DNA of 64,000 nucleotides from Ilex aquifolium (Eukaryota; Streptophyta; Magnoliopsida; Aquifoliales; Aquifoliaceae). The notes beneath the pieces were generated by a model. That model saw nothing but the letters and a program-made list of their open reading frames with translations, ran no database searches and was not told where the DNA came from. The stretch is taken from positions 19,912,270-19,976,269 of the forward strand of contig OX637398.1 in assembly GCA_951799425.1 (NCBI GenBank), written 5' to 3'. Both the position numbers and the translations under genes were made by a program. Each line of letters starts with the position of its first letter. Position 1 is the stretch's first letter. Positions 1-11,398 of the stretch are shown piece by piece.

Positions 1-1439
1 AAGATTTTTGCTACTGATGTCGACCTTCTGGAAGTTCTTGCATTTGATTCTTTTCATTTAACTGTTCTTTTAGCGACCTTCCAGTAGGTGTATGTCGACC
101 TTTCGGAAGGTTCTTGCACTTTTCTCCAGACAGCCTGTAACTCAACTTTGCGGTTTGGAGGGTCCCACATGCACTTCTCCTACATGCTTCCTGACATCCC
201 TTACACATCCTGGAGCCTCCCTCACCCCTGCATTGATTTGGATGAGTCTTGATAATTAATGAAGAGAGAGAAGAAGAAGGAAGCTGGGTGGGCAGACAGC
301 TCTGCCTCACCCCCTGTCCAGCCCATGTTGCTGCACCCCTAGTGATGGAGATCAACTCTGTAGACCTCCCTCTCTCTCCAGGCACGTTTTGGGGGGAAAG
401 CAAGAGTCTCCTTGGGGGGGTATTCATTCATCATGTATTGGAGGATATAGTTTTAGAGAGTGGAGCTCTAGGCAGAGAAGAGGATGAATAGTGGTTTTTA
501 AAGAGAGAAAGTGACGATTTTACCATTTCTCCTACTGCATTTGTCTTGTAATCTTGAGTAAGAATCTTAGTAGTTCATTGAATGCCATAAATGCTGTTTT
601 CCCTTCATGTTTGGTTAGTTGAATGCTCATTTAATATTTCACCATTAATGCTTCAAGTTCTTCACTTTCATAGCTATGTAATGGGTTTAAATGCATGCTC
701 TTTTAGCTCATAAATTCTTGCACTTAGTAGCTTTAGAAGTTCATAGATTTGCAATGCACTTCCATTACATAGTCATCTCCATTCCAAGTATGAGTAGCTA
801 AATCCTCTAGTTGGCAAGACCAAGAGGGATCTCCTTTGGGGATACCATTTCAACTCTTTCTCCTCTTTCCCTTTAGAGTCAAATGGTTCGTGTTGACCGG
901 ACAGAAGATGGATGAGTCGATGAGTCTTTGATAAACCGTAGGCCTAGTCACGGTTTATGCTTAGATACTCACCGATGTCATCCTCGGCTTTCCGTGATTC
1001 AAGCGTTCATTCATGCTCAATCAGAGGAGTGATTTGAGTTGAGGTGGTATACCCATTGGAGTGATCTCTTGGAATTGCCAACACTTGTTTTATCATTACA
1101 TTTTCATTAGCATACACTTCACCAATCAACTCTCAAGACAAAAGATTTTACATTTCCGTTTTTCACCAAATCACTTCAATCTTGATTCACTACCTTCCCT
1201 GTGGATACGACCTTGGAATACTCTTCCAAGTAACTCACAACACACGAAAGTCTCCTTGCGATTGGGGAGCATTTTTGTGCATACATATCCCATATTTACA
1301 TCTTCCCATTTCCCTTTCCTCATTACCCTTTCTTTTGACACTATCCCTAGGGGAAGAAACTCTTCTCCCCTGTCCATACATTGCATACATTGAGGGATAG
1401 TAATTAGGGGTTAGGAATAGGATTGTTTTTGCTCAATCA
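1..1439 (+). repeat. 5' LTR of gypsy 1 (left-truncated by the window)
   Basis: Nearly identical to 7506-8944. It ends TTTTTGCTCAATCA immediately before the primer binding site. It includes the 3' end of the palindrome array described for the right LTR. Small open frames near 1061-1400 recur in the right copy and are LTR sequence, not genes. Confidence 0.9.
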
Positions 1440-1443
1440 TTTT

Positions 1444-1461
1444 TGGCGCCGTTGCCGGGGA
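1444..1461 (+). other. Primer binding site of gypsy 1 (tRNA-Asp type)
   Basis: TGGCGCCGTTGCCGGGGA lies four bases after the LTR end. This is the usual minus-strand primer site of Athila and related Tat-clade gypsy elements. Confidence 0.85.
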
Positions 1462-1598
1462 AGGCTAGTGTCAAATCAAGGAAGTGATTTCCGAACAACG
1501 GAGGTAAGTCCCGTGATCTTCATCACGGGCTGAGGTACGTTGTCTTGTGTACATATTCTTGTTTGTTTATAATTTCATTTGTATAGATATCTTGTTGC

Positions 1599-3050
1599 AT
1601 GTGGGGAAGGGACGACTATCACCGATTAGTTAGACAACCCTTAGACCCCAACATGAACATCGACCAAGACCCACCCGAAGATGCGGGTGACAATTTTGAA
1701 AATGTGGATGCAAACCCAAACATCCAAGGTGGTGGAAATTTTGAAAATGTTGGTGCAAATCCAAATGTTCAAAGGGGTGGGGGATTACCCGAACATAGGT
1801 TGCCTAACCCAAGAATGCAATATCCCCCTCCCGATGCTTTTGATAATGAGGATGCTAACCCGAATAGGCAAATGGGTGGGGGATTCCAACAACCTAGGAT
1901 GCCCAACCCACGAGTGCAATTTCCCCCACATAGGAATGAAGGGAACATCCAACTTGACCCTCCACCAAGGACAATGCGGGAGTTCCTTCAGCCGACCCGT
2001 AGCTCCACACCATCATGCCTTGTCCTTCCTGTCCAAGCACATCTCTTTGTAATCAAACCATGGATGTTGCAACTACTCCCTAAATTCCATGGGGTTGAGA
2101 AGGAAAACCCTTATAGTCATCTAAAGTCTTATGAGGAAATAGTTGCAACCTTTATCCCAAATTACAACATGGAAGAGATTGCAAGGATGAAACTTTTCTC
2201 TTTTTCCTTGGAGGGTAAGGCAAAGATTTGGTTTGATTCCATGGGACCTCGGACCATGCTATCTTGGGACCATATAGTTTCATTCTTTTTGAAAAAGTTT
2301 TTTCCGGTTCATAGAACCACTTCATTGAAAAAAGACATTCAAAACTTTTCTGAAAAACCCAATGAACAATTCTATCAGTGTTGGGAGCGATATAGAGATT
2401 TGATTCAATCCATACCACATCATGGTTTTAAATCGTGGCAATTGGTGAGTTTCTTCTATGAAGGAATCTCACCAAACCATAGGCAATTTATTGACATGAT
2501 GTGCAATGGTGAATTTTTGAACAAAGACCCTGACGAGGCCCTTGATTACTTTGGTACCTTGGCCAAAAATGCACAATCGTGGGATGTTAGGGATCCAAGT
2601 GATGTACCTAGGACAATGCCAGTGAGTAGTCAACCACCACGGGGAGGGATGTATGACTTAAAAGACCGTGAGGATCTACTTTCCCAAATTTCCAAATTGT
2701 CTAGGAAAGTGGATAGCCTTGAGGTGGAAAGGAGACGAGAGGTGTCTCATGTGTCAAGAGCCGAGGAGGCTTTTTCTATTTGTGGGGGTGTCGATCATTC
2801 CACGTCGGAGTGTCCGAGCATTCCGGCACTTAAAGAGACATACCATGAACAGGCCAATGCCTTCAACCAACCGAGGCAATCATTTCCTCAAAATTCCAAC
2901 ACTTACAATTCAGGGTATCGTGATCACCCTAATTTCAGTTGGAGGAATGAGAACCCCATTCCTTATGGCTCAAACACATATACACCTCCCGCACCTCCTA
3001 GGCAAAGCCAATTTCAATCCCAGGGTCAAGGGCAAGCCTCTAACTCCTAA
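1599..3050 (+). CDS. Gypsy 1 gag-like ORF (483 aa)
   Basis: Fossil retrotransposon capsid gene. The start chosen gives MWGRDDYHRLVRQP. The first ~130 residues are an Asn/Pro/Gly-rich tail with repeated 'NPN' units. Residues ~150-330 are a Retrotrans_gag domain, with the typical run from 'ENPYSHLKSYEE' through 'MKLFSFSLEGKAKIWF' and 'FLKKFFPVHRTTSLKKDI' to 'CWERYRDLIQSIPHHGF'. A Gln/Asn/Ser/Pro-rich tail follows. The shape matches gag of the Athila/Tat clade, which packages element RNA into virus-like particles. It reads openly over its whole length, in keeping with a young insertion. Confidence 0.85.
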   Translation: MWGRDDYHRLVRQPLDPNMNIDQDPPEDAGDNFENVDANPNIQGGGNFENVGANPNVQRGGGLPEHRLPNPRMQYPPPDAFDNEDANPNRQMGGGFQQPRMPNPRVQFPPHRNEGNIQLDPPPRTMREFLQPTRSSTPSCLVLPVQAHLFVIKPWMLQLLPKFHGVEKENPYSHLKSYEEIVATFIPNYNMEEIARMKLFSFSLEGKAKIWFDSMGPRTMLSWDHIVSFFLKKFFPVHRTTSLKKDIQNFSEKPNEQFYQCWERYRDLIQSIPHHGFKSWQLVSFFYEGISPNHRQFIDMMCNGEFLNKDPDEALDYFGTLAKNAQSWDVRDPSDVPRTMPVSSQPPRGGMYDLKDREDLLSQISKLSRKVDSLEVERRREVSHVSRAEEAFSICGGVDHSTSECPSIPALKETYHEQANAFNQPRQSFPQNSNTYNSGYRDHPNFSWRNENPIPYGSNTYTPPAPPRQSQFQSQGQGQASNS

Positions 3051-3158
3051 TACCCACGGTCTAATCCGCAAGGGTATCAATCCAATCCTCCCCCACAAAA
3101 TTTCTCCCAACAAGGTCCGTCTGGTTCTTCCATCTACCAACCCCCTCATAAGAAGAAT

Positions 3159-4856
3159 TTGGAAGATATGCTCCACAATTTCATTCAAACCCAGACCACC
3201 CTGAATCAAACCTTCACTAATTTCATGCAAAGCCAAACCACCTTCAATAAGGACATTTCGGCCCAACTCACCAAGATCACCAATGCCATTGGGTTGTCTC
3301 AACAAGAGAAGGGAAAATTTCCCTCTCAACCCCAACAAAATCCCAAAGGCCAAAATGTGGTTGAGTTGGCCGAGACTTCCCAGGAGGGTTTTGAGCAACT
3401 CAAAGCTGTCACCACACTTAGGAGTGGTAAACAAATTGAAAAGATGGTGGTGCCAAAGTTGACACCAAAGGCCGCATTGCCAAAAGAAAAAAAAATTGAG
3501 AGTGAGGCCAAAGAGAGTGAGGCCAAAGAAAGTGAGGCCAAAGAAAGTGTGGTCGACAAGGGCGAGTCGAGTGAAAAGAGTGAGAGAGATGGGGTTGATA
3601 AAGAACATGTGATTGATGATGGTTTATGCTTTCCTTCTATGTCCGCCCCTTTTCCCCATCGGTTGAAGCCACCTCTCAAGGTGGCTAATTATTCTGACAT
3701 TTTGGATTTGTTTAAGCAGGTAAAGATCAACATCCCGCTCCTTGATGCCATCAAGCAAATTCCGTCATGTGCCAAGATATTGAAAGACCTATGCACGGTA
3801 AAAAGGAAGTTGAATGTCCGGAAGAAGGCATTTCTCACCGAACAAGTGAGCTCTATATTGAGGACCAACACTCCTCCAAAATTCAAGGATCCCGGTTGTC
3901 CAACAATTGCCATCACCATCGGGAATTGCCGGGTTGAGCAAGCATTGCTTGACTTGGGGGCGAGCGTCAATCTTCTTCCTTACTCCATGTACCAACAACT
4001 CAAGCTTGAAGAGTTGAAGCCCACCTCAGTTACACTTCAACTGGCGGATCGGAGCATACGCATACCAAGGGGAGTAGTGGAAGATGTGCTTGTCCAAGTT
4101 GACAATTTTTACTTTCCAGTCGATTTTATTGTATTAGATACACACCCGGTTGCTAACCTTAATTCCCAAATCCCCGTTATTCTTGGAAGACATTTCCTTG
4201 CTACCGCTAACGCTGTGATTAATTGCAGGAATGGTCTAATGAAGTTGGCTTTTGGGAACATGACCATGGAGCTGAATGTATTCAATTTAGCAAAACAACC
4301 CGGGGATGATTTGGAGGTGAACGAGATCAATAGAATCGACACTTTGATTGAGGAGCAAGTGGAGTTAGAAGGGATGTTGGACTGCATGGAGGAGGACTTT
4401 GTTGAACTTGTAAAGATAGATGAGGAAGAGAGCGTGGAAGAGTTGAAAGGGGTAACAAAATGGATTCCCACATTTGAGGAGTTGCCCAAGCAAGAAAAGA
4501 AGATTTTTCGGTCGGAGGAACAAAAGCCAAATTTGGAGTTGAAGCCGTTACCCTCACACTTGAAGTACGCCTATCTTTGCGAGGGAGATACTTTTCCGGT
4601 AGTCATTAGCTCTACCCTAACCATGGAACAAGAAGAAAATCTTTTGGGGGTATTGAGAAAGCATAAGGGAGCGATAGGGTGGACTATTGCAGATATCAAG
4701 GGAATCATCCCTATAATTTGCACCCATCGCATCTATCTTGAGGAAGATGCTAAAACCTCCCGACAACCTCAAAGGAGATTGAATCCAAGCATGAAAGAAG
4801 TAGTGGTGGAGGAAGAGTTAACCGACCCGGTGTATCCGGAAGTGATTAAGGAATGA
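3159..4856 (+). CDS. Gypsy 1 protease-region ORF (565 aa)
   Basis: Fossil gag-pol segment. After a Gln/Thr-rich linker and a charged stretch with a short repeated unit (ESEAKESEAKESEAKES around 3505-3550), residues ~240-400 form a retropepsin-like domain. It shows 'CPTIAITIGNCRVEQALLDL', 'GASVNLLPYSMYQQL' and 'IPVILGRHFLATANAVI', the familiar Athila/Tat protease layout. The C-terminal part resembles the pre-RT linker (EENLLGVLRKHKGAIGW). No RT catalytic motif follows, so the protein is a gag-protease type. It is in a different frame from the preceding gag ORF. Confidence 0.8.
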   Translation: MEDMLHNFIQTQTTLNQTFTNFMQSQTTFNKDISAQLTKITNAIGLSQQEKGKFPSQPQQNPKGQNVVELAETSQEGFEQLKAVTTLRSGKQIEKMVVPKLTPKAALPKEKKIESEAKESEAKESEAKESVVDKGESSEKSERDGVDKEHVIDDGLCFPSMSAPFPHRLKPPLKVANYSDILDLFKQVKINIPLLDAIKQIPSCAKILKDLCTVKRKLNVRKKAFLTEQVSSILRTNTPPKFKDPGCPTIAITIGNCRVEQALLDLGASVNLLPYSMYQQLKLEELKPTSVTLQLADRSIRIPRGVVEDVLVQVDNFYFPVDFIVLDTHPVANLNSQIPVILGRHFLATANAVINCRNGLMKLAFGNMTMELNVFNLAKQPGDDLEVNEINRIDTLIEEQVELEGMLDCMEEDFVELVKIDEEESVEELKGVTKWIPTFEELPKQEKKIFRSEEQKPNLELKPLPSHLKYAYLCEGDTFPVVISSTLTMEQEENLLGVLRKHKGAIGWTIADIKGIIPIICTHRIYLEEDAKTSRQPQRRLNPSMKEVVVEEELTDPVYPEVIKE

Positions 4857-6966
4857 CAATTGGTCCCTTGTTCGCATGTACAATTTCTTTTATTTTAATT
4901 ATGTCATGTTTTTATGTTATGTCACTTACTTGTTGTTGGTGTATAGCCTTGTTTTCTTTTGAATCCAGATCTTGGTGCTTTTGTCAAAAGCGAAATTGCG
5001 AGGTGCTCTCTTACCTTATCTATCCCTTTTATTGTCTTCCATTGCATATTATATCTTTTTGTTGCATTGAGGACAATGCATGGTTCTAGTTGGGGGGGTG
5101 AGGTGCACCATTTGTATGATACACCAAGGTTATTTGAATTTCTTTTGATTTTTGCTTGCAATTGTGAAAAATAGGTGAATTTTTTTTGAAAATTTTTGAT
5201 GAAAGATACCTTTAAGTTGATCTGTATTCCCTTATGAAGCGAGTATGAACTGGATGACATGTTGATTGTTGTTGTGAACCTTGTGCACATGAGCTTACTA
5301 TAGAAATGGATCCTATGCATAAATATCACATATGTATTGATTTTCAAACTCATCTGTATGCGATTTCTGAATTTGTAATTTCAGTGATTTACGGGTTGGA
5401 TTCATGTTTTAAGCTTGACATAAGTAGTGGAGATGAGTAAGGACCCATGAGAGTTTTAGTGCCAAACCTTTTTGGAGGGAACTTACGTTTACTCAAAGAA
5501 CAATTTTTGATATCAAGTTTGTTCAATAGTCTCATTATGCTTGCTTTGGTTAGTTGCATTTGGTTAGTAGACTGATTTGTCTTGATCATGTAATGCTCTC
5601 CCCATGTGGACCTGGAAGTGATCTTAGGCCATTTTTGAATACTTTGAGCCTTAGCCCTTTTTCTTGAGAAAATTTTATCCCTAGTGCCGTGATTGAGCCC
5701 ATTTTAAAATTCGTTTCTATGCCACACATTTGACCAAGCCAATGCAAGATGATAAACATTTCCCTCACCTTGGTTGTTCCTAGAGCTGAATATGAGTGAG
5801 TGCAAAAGAGAAGGAAGTATGGTGTGGAAACTCCAACAAAAGGGATGAATGATTTGAAACTCAAAGAGTTGAATGAAAATCCAAGAAAAGGAGAAAAATG
5901 GGTGAAAAGAATAAATAGTGATCAAAAGAAAAGGAAGATGTTAAGAAGAGTAAAGAAAATAAACAAGGGGTGTGGTGATGGTGAGAAAATCAAAATCCCA
6001 TGAAAAAGGAAGTGTTTTTCCAATATTAAAGTCGCTCACTCGGAACAACCCTCTTTGTTGCCCTTTTTCCTTCATTTCTTTTACCTAGATATCACCCCAG
6101 GGCCCCATTACAACCCTTAAAGCCCTAAGTGATCTAGGGAAGCATGGGAGAAGCATATTTGTTAAAGAAATGATAAAGTTTAGTCTTACTACCTAATGCA
6201 CTAATATCCTATTCATGAGACTATGCCAAGGTTGCCTCATTTTCACATATGAACTTCATTTTTGGATTACATGTGAGCACCTTGTTTTGAATACAAGATT
6301 CCATATCACATGTACACATGGAGTGCATACCAGTATAACGTGAGTGCATTTATTGCTTAAGAGTGTCCCTTGGTGAGTTTTGCATTGAAACTGAGTTTGT
6401 CTAGCCTGTCGAATGTGAATTCTGTTTCGTAAATGCCCAAATTACTTGTTTAAATTCACATGCACACGAGTTGAAAATTAATTGGTAGGTGCATACTTCT
6501 GACTAGCATTGGGGACTATGGTTTTGCTCATGTGCATCTAGTTCATTCAATTGAGAAATTTGTTTAAAAAGCTCCATGCTCGCAAGAATGAGGAAATATT
6601 TCTCAAGTTTCAGATATTTGAAGTAATGTAGGGATGCATGAGTTTTTAATTATCTGATTTGCATGTTTAGGTGTCATTTTGATTGATAAAGGTTGTGATC
6701 AAATCCTTGAACATTGAATGTATAAAAATCTTAAATCATATTGCAAGTTTGGAAATGACTGTGGGCATGATCAATTGTGGTTGATTGATGTGATCCAAGT
6801 TTGTGGGTGGCTTAGATGTCCTTAGATAGGTGCTTGAGGGGTTGGAATGGAGGAAGAATGGTTTGGATATGATTTTGTTGATTTTACCTTGTTGAGATTT
6901 TATGAATGTATGTGTGCATATTGGTTTGGGATTGGAAATTATATTTGCTAGGGACTAGCAAATCGC
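4857..6966 (+). other. Gypsy 1 3' untranslated internal region
   Basis: About 2.1 kb without a recognisable domain. It opens with the 'ttgaggacaatgcatg...agttgggggg' block (around 5065-5100) seen just after coding sequence in Athila/Tat elements. The rest is AT-rich with only short chance frames. I see no env-like ORF and no RNA gene. Confidence 0.6.
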
Positions 6967-6979
6967 AAGTTGGGGGGTG
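6967..6979 (+). other. Polypurine tract of gypsy 1
   Basis: AAGTTGGGGGGTG directly precedes the TGATTAGCAC start of the right LTR, the expected plus-strand primer position. Confidence 0.75.
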
Positions 6980-8944
6980 TGATTAGCACATAACAATGAC
7001 ATGTATGGTGTGCTAATGTGCTTTTGTTTCACCTTTTTTGTCAATAAATGGGAGTGTTTTGGTTTTGATTGTGGCTTGATGGAATTTTGGGTGAATGCAT
7101 GTAAAATGATGTAAATGACATGATTTAAACCCCCATGGTGTTATATGAGGCTAATGGAGTGTATATGGTAGCTTTAAGGATGGTTTGGAGGGGAAAGAAA
7201 TCCAATTTTTGCTCACAGTCTGAAAACCTTCCGGAAGGTGTATGTCGGCCTTCCGGAAGGTTTTGCTAAAAACCCTGGATGCCTTGTTCACAGCTAATAC
7301 CTTCCGGAAGGTTTTGTCCACTGGAATGAACCTTCCGGAAGATTTTAGTTACTGGAGTAAAACCTTCCGGAAGGACTTGTCGACTGGAATGGACCTTCCG
7401 GAAGGTTTTGCCTTGGGTTTCTTTTTGACTGCCAAAATCTTCCGGAAGACTTGTCTACTGGAATGAACCTTCCGGAAGGTTTTGACTACTGGAATGAACC
7501 TTCCGGAAGATTTTTGCTACTGATGTCGACCTTCCGGAAGTTCTTGCATTTGATTCTTTTCATTTAAATGTTCTTTCAGCGACCTTCCGGTAGGTGTATG
7601 TCGACTTTCCGAAAGGTTCTTGCACTTTTCTCCAGACAGCCTGTAACTCAACTTTGCGGCTTGGAGGGTCCCACATGCACTTCTCCTACATGCTTCCTGA
7701 CATCCCTTACACATCCTGGAGCCTCCCTCACCCCTGCATTGATTTGGATGAGTCTTGATAATTAATGAAGAGAGAGAAGAAGAAGGAAGCTGGGTGGGCA
7801 GACAGCTCTGCCTCACCCCCTGTCCAGCCCATGTTGCTGCACCCCTAGTGATGGAGATCAACTCTGTAGACCTCCCTCTCTCTCCAGGCACGTTTTGGGG
7901 GGAAAGCAAGAGTCTCCTTGGGGGGTATTCATTCATCATGTATTGGAGGATATAGTTTTAGAGAGAGGAGCTCTAGGCAGAGAAGAGGATGAATAGTGGT
8001 TTTTAAAGAGAGAAAGTGACGATTTTACCATTTCTCCTACTGCATTTGTCTTGTAATCTTGAGTAAGAATCTTAGTAGTTCATTGAATGCCATAAATGTT
8101 GTTTTCCCTTCATGTTTGGTTAGTTGAATGCTCATTTAATATTTCACCATTAATGCTTCAAGTTCTTCACTTTCATAGCTATGTAATGGGTTTAAATGCA
8201 TGTTCTTTTAGCTCATAAATTCTTGCACTTAGTAGCTTTAGAAGTTCATAGATTTGCAATGCACTTCCATTACATAGTCATCTCCATTCCAAGTATGAGT
8301 AGCTAAATCCTCTAGTTGGCAAGACCAAGAGGGATCTCCTTTGGGGATACCATTTCAACTCTTTCTCCTCTTTCCCTTTAGAGTCAAATGGTTCGTGTTG
8401 ACCGGACAGAAGATGGATGAGTCGATGAGTCTTTGATAAACCGTAGGCCTAGTCACGGTTTATGCTTAGATACTCACCGATGTCATCCTCGGCTTTCCGT
8501 GATTCAAGCGTTCATTCATGCTCAATCGGATGAGTGATTTGAGTTGAGGTGGTATACCCATTGGAGTGATCTCTTGGAATAACCAACACTTTTTTTATCA
8601 TTACATTTTCATTAGCATACACTTCACCAATCAACTCTCAAGACAAAAGATTTTACATTTCCGTTTTTCACCAAATCACTTCAATCTTGATTCACTACCT
8701 TCCCTGTGGATACGACCTTGGAATACTCTTCCAAGTAACTCACAACACACGAAAGTCTCCTTGCGATTGGGGAGCATTTTTGTGCATACATATCCCATAT
8801 TTACATCTTCCCATTTCCCTTTCCTCATTGCCCTTTCTTTTGACACTATCCCTAGGGGAAGAAACTCTTCTCCCCCGTCCATACATTGCATACATTGAGG
8901 GATAGTAATTAGGGGTTAGGAATAGGATTGTTTTTGCTCAATCA
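6980..8944 (+). repeat. 3' LTR of gypsy 1 (1,965 bp)
   Basis: Starts TGATTAGCACATAACA and ends TTGCTCAATCA, giving short inverted ends TGATT/AATCA. Its last ~1,440 bp match the left LTR at about 98.6 % by eye. It contains the palindrome array at 7227-7540. Confidence 0.9.
7227..7540 (+). promoter_or_regulatory. Ten-copy CCTTCCGGAAGG palindrome array in the gypsy 1 LTR
   Basis: TTCCGGAA occurs ten times in about 310 bp, usually as CCTTCCGGAAGG within a ~30-bp unit that also holds 'actggaatgaa'. Each core fits nTTCnnGAAn, the two-unit form of a heat-shock element, and many continue GGTTT, close to a third unit. The position is upstream in an LTR, where promoters lie. The match is seen; heat or stress response is inference. 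Confidence 0.7.
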
Positions 8945-9285
8945 CTTACCGCCTTTATGGGAAGTCTTCAACCATCTCATTTCCTTTTATCCCTTTCTAA
9001 AGACCCACATCAATCTATGACTGAGCTTTTATTAAGAGCGCAAAGTTATATGAATGCTGAGTACACTCTCCTTGCTCAAAGGGGCCAGGAAGACTAGTGT
9101 GAAGACAAGTGAAAGAAGAAAAAAAGTGTCACCCATCAAACAGAGGAGAAAGGGCTAGCAGTCCCAAGAAGAATCGTTCTGAGCGAGTAAGTGCAAGGGA
9201 CCGTTTGGGTCCTCGCACCCCGAACAAACTAGCTCGGAGGTATACACCGCTAAATACCTCAATGGAGTAGATCCTCTTTCAAATT
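8945..9285 (+). pseudogene. Gypsy 2 gag fragment (first visible part)
   Basis: Translation shows 'FMGSLQPSHFLLSLSKDP' then 'ELLLRAQSYMNAE', the conserved gag end of Tat-lineage elements, followed by a basic tail. It stops at the copia insertion and the same gag continues at 14545. It starts exactly at the right edge of gypsy 1, so gypsy 1 also entered this gag. Confidence 0.8.
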
Positions 9286-9373
9286 TGTGAAAGTAGAAAA
9301 GTAGAGTTTTAGGGAGAAGAACAATAGTAGAGGCGGAGGCTATGAGCATAATACTCTAACGTCTTCCTCACTT

Positions 9374-9412
<39 letters not shown>

Positions 9413-9480
9413 GTATAGATATAGTATGTATTGTAAAGAATGGAAAAAGACCTATATACCCCTTAAGGGATATTCTAATA
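9286..9480 (-). repeat. Copia 3' LTR
   Basis: In plus orientation it runs TGTGAAAGTAG to GGATATTCTAATA and pairs with 14351-14544. It holds a (CA)n/(TA)n microsatellite at about 9374-9412. Confidence 0.85.
9374..9412. repeat. (CA)n(TA)n microsatellite
   Basis: About 12 CA and 8 TA dinucleotides inside the copia 3' LTR; the sister LTR lacks the CA expansion, so it grew after insertion. Confidence 0.9.
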
Positions 9481-9496
9481 CTCCCCCTAAAGTTGG
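9481..9496 (-). other. Copia polypurine tract
   Basis: Plus-strand CTCCCCCTAAAGTTGG is the complement of a purine tract ending GGGGGAG, directly next to the 3' LTR. Confidence 0.7.
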
Positions 9497-9499
9497 CAA

Positions 9500-11380
9500 A
9501 TATATATCATATAATCCCAACTTCGAACAAATATCTCTCAACCGAATACTACTCAAAGAGTTAGTAAACATATCAGCAAGTTGATCCTCAAACTTGACAA
9601 ATGGTGTGATAATGCCTCCTCGCAACACCTTTTCCGAACGAAATGACAATCAACCTCAATGTGTTTTGTTTGTTCATGGAACATAGGATTAGATGTTATA
9701 TGAATAAACGTTTGATTATCATAGAACAACTGAAGTGGAGTTTGAGCTAGAAAACCAATTTCCTGAAGGAAGTACTATAGTCATGTTAGCTCACTACATG
9801 TATGAGTCATTGCCCTGTATTCAACCTCAGCACTAGATCATGCTACCACCATCTGCTTCTTACTTTTCCATGTAACTAGATTACCTCCAAAAAAAGGTAC
9901 AATATCCTGTAATAGATCGTCTATCTGAGGGAGATCCTACCTAATATACATTAGTGAACCCTTCTAACTGAAGATGGTCATGCAATCGATACAACAATCC
10001 AAGTCCGGGAGCTCTTTTTTTTTTGGTCATGTAGTCCGAGAGCTCGCTTGAGATAGCGAATAATGTGGTATTCAAGGAGTCTTCATAAACTGACTAACTG
10101 CACTCACCACATAGGAGATATTTGGTCGAGTAATAGTGAGGTAATTCAACTTTCCAACTAGGCGACGATACCGTCTAGGATCAGAGAAACATTCACCCTC
10201 AGTCCCAAAGAATTTATGATTTGGATTCATAGGAATATCAATTGGTCGACCACCTAAAAACCCTATTTCCTCCAAAAGATCAAGTACATATTTTCTTTAG
10301 GACAAACTGATGCCCTGTTTAGATCTGACAACTTCGATACCAAGAAAGTATCTAAGTTTACCTAAATCTTTGATATGAAATCGGTGTTGTAAAAACTGTT
10401 TCAACTTGGCAATACCTACAGAATCATCACTTGTAATCGCAATATCATAAACATAAACACAAGGATGATATTACCTGCATCAGTTCGTAAATGAAATACC
10501 AAGTGATATGTTTGACATCTATGAAGGCCAAAATCTAACACTGCTTTTAAGAACTTCCCAAACCATGCACGAGGAGATTGTTTCAGTCCATACAAGGCTT
10601 TCTTTAATTTACACACACTGCGCTGATACTCCCCCTGAGTGACAAACTCAAGTGGTTGTTCCATGTAAACCTCTTCCTCTATATCACCATGTAGTAAAGT
10701 ATTCTTACATTTAATTGAAATAAGGGCCAGTCAAGATTAGTAGCAAGCGAAATCAAAACTCAAAAGGAAGTGATTTTAGCAACTGGAGAAAAGGTCTCCG
10801 CATAGTCAACACCCTTTGGCAACCAAATGAGCTTTGAGATGATCCACCAGGAAGAAATTTGATGGCATATACTCAATGACACCCAACAACCTTTTTACCA
10901 GGACGGAGCGGAACTAGATCCCAAGTATGATTATGATGGAGAACATTCATCTCATCCTCTGTAGCTATCCCCCAAACCGAATCCGATAAGGCATCTGCTA
11001 AAGTCTTACGAACATATATTTTCAAAAACTGAGAAGTAAAACAGGATAATAAAGGTGATAACCAATGAGAAGAAACATAGCAAGTAATACGGTGGTTAGT
11101 AACATATGAACGAGTATCTTTACGGAGAGCAATGCGTAGATAATTAGACACTTCTGACTAGTTTGGATTCGAAGATAAAGAGAACGTCGGTGGAGCTGGA
11201 GTAGGTGGCCTCGATCGATGAGTGAAAACACAAATACAAGGTGTGGGAGGATGTGAACTCAGAGTTATGGATACGGGAGGAATAGAGGACAAAGGAACTA
11301 GAGCTGGAAGTGGAAGTGGGTCAACCATTGAAGACAACTCAAGAAGACCCTCAAAAGGTACAGAGGGGCTAGAAAAATAA
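9500..11380 (-). pseudogene. Copia RT and RNase H remnants
   Basis: Minus-strand pieces in element order are: RT entry with 'EDEMNVLHHNHTWDLVPL' and 'PGKKVVGCH' near 10870-10960; 'VCKLKKALYGLKQSPRAWF' near 10550-10625; 'YRRLVGKLNYLTITRPNISY' near 10110-10170; and the RNase H end '[16 protein letters not shown]' near 9550-9600. All are hallmark copia polyprotein motifs (second-strand synthesis and template RNA removal). The piece is a fossil with several breaks. Confidence 0.85.
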
Positions 11381-11398
11381 GGACCAAACTCCCAGAAG

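Larger units (their letters stand above)
1..8944 (+). mobile_element. Gypsy 1: Athila/Tat-type gag-protease LTR retrotransposon
   Basis: Two direct copies of an LTR flank an internal region of about 5.5 kb. The left LTR is cut by the window edge; by offset from the right copy about 525 bp of it lie outside. The LTR has TGATT...AATCA ends, a tRNA-Asp-type primer site follows the left LTR and a G-rich polypurine tract precedes the right one. The inside codes for gag and an aspartic protease; no RT, RNase H or integrase domain is recognisable, so it is probably non-autonomous. The LTR copies differ at roughly 20 of 1,440 compared positions by eye, so the insertion is young, likely around or under a million years. 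It lies in the gag of gypsy 2, whose sequence resumes at 8945 (CTTAC is the candidate right target repeat). Confidence 0.9.

Noticed and set aside
1061-1400. Small frames of 70-110 codons as host genes, repeated at 8566-8905
   Set aside because: They occur at the same place in both LTRs of gypsy 1, overlap on both strands and show no domain.
7227-7540. Regular palindromic repeats resembling a CRISPR array
   Set aside because: Spacers are similar to each other, the array sits inside a plant LTR, and the context is eukaryotic.
9374-9412. CA/TA tract as a Z-DNA or regulatory element
   Set aside because: Present in only one of the two copia LTRs, so a later microsatellite expansion is the simplest explanation.
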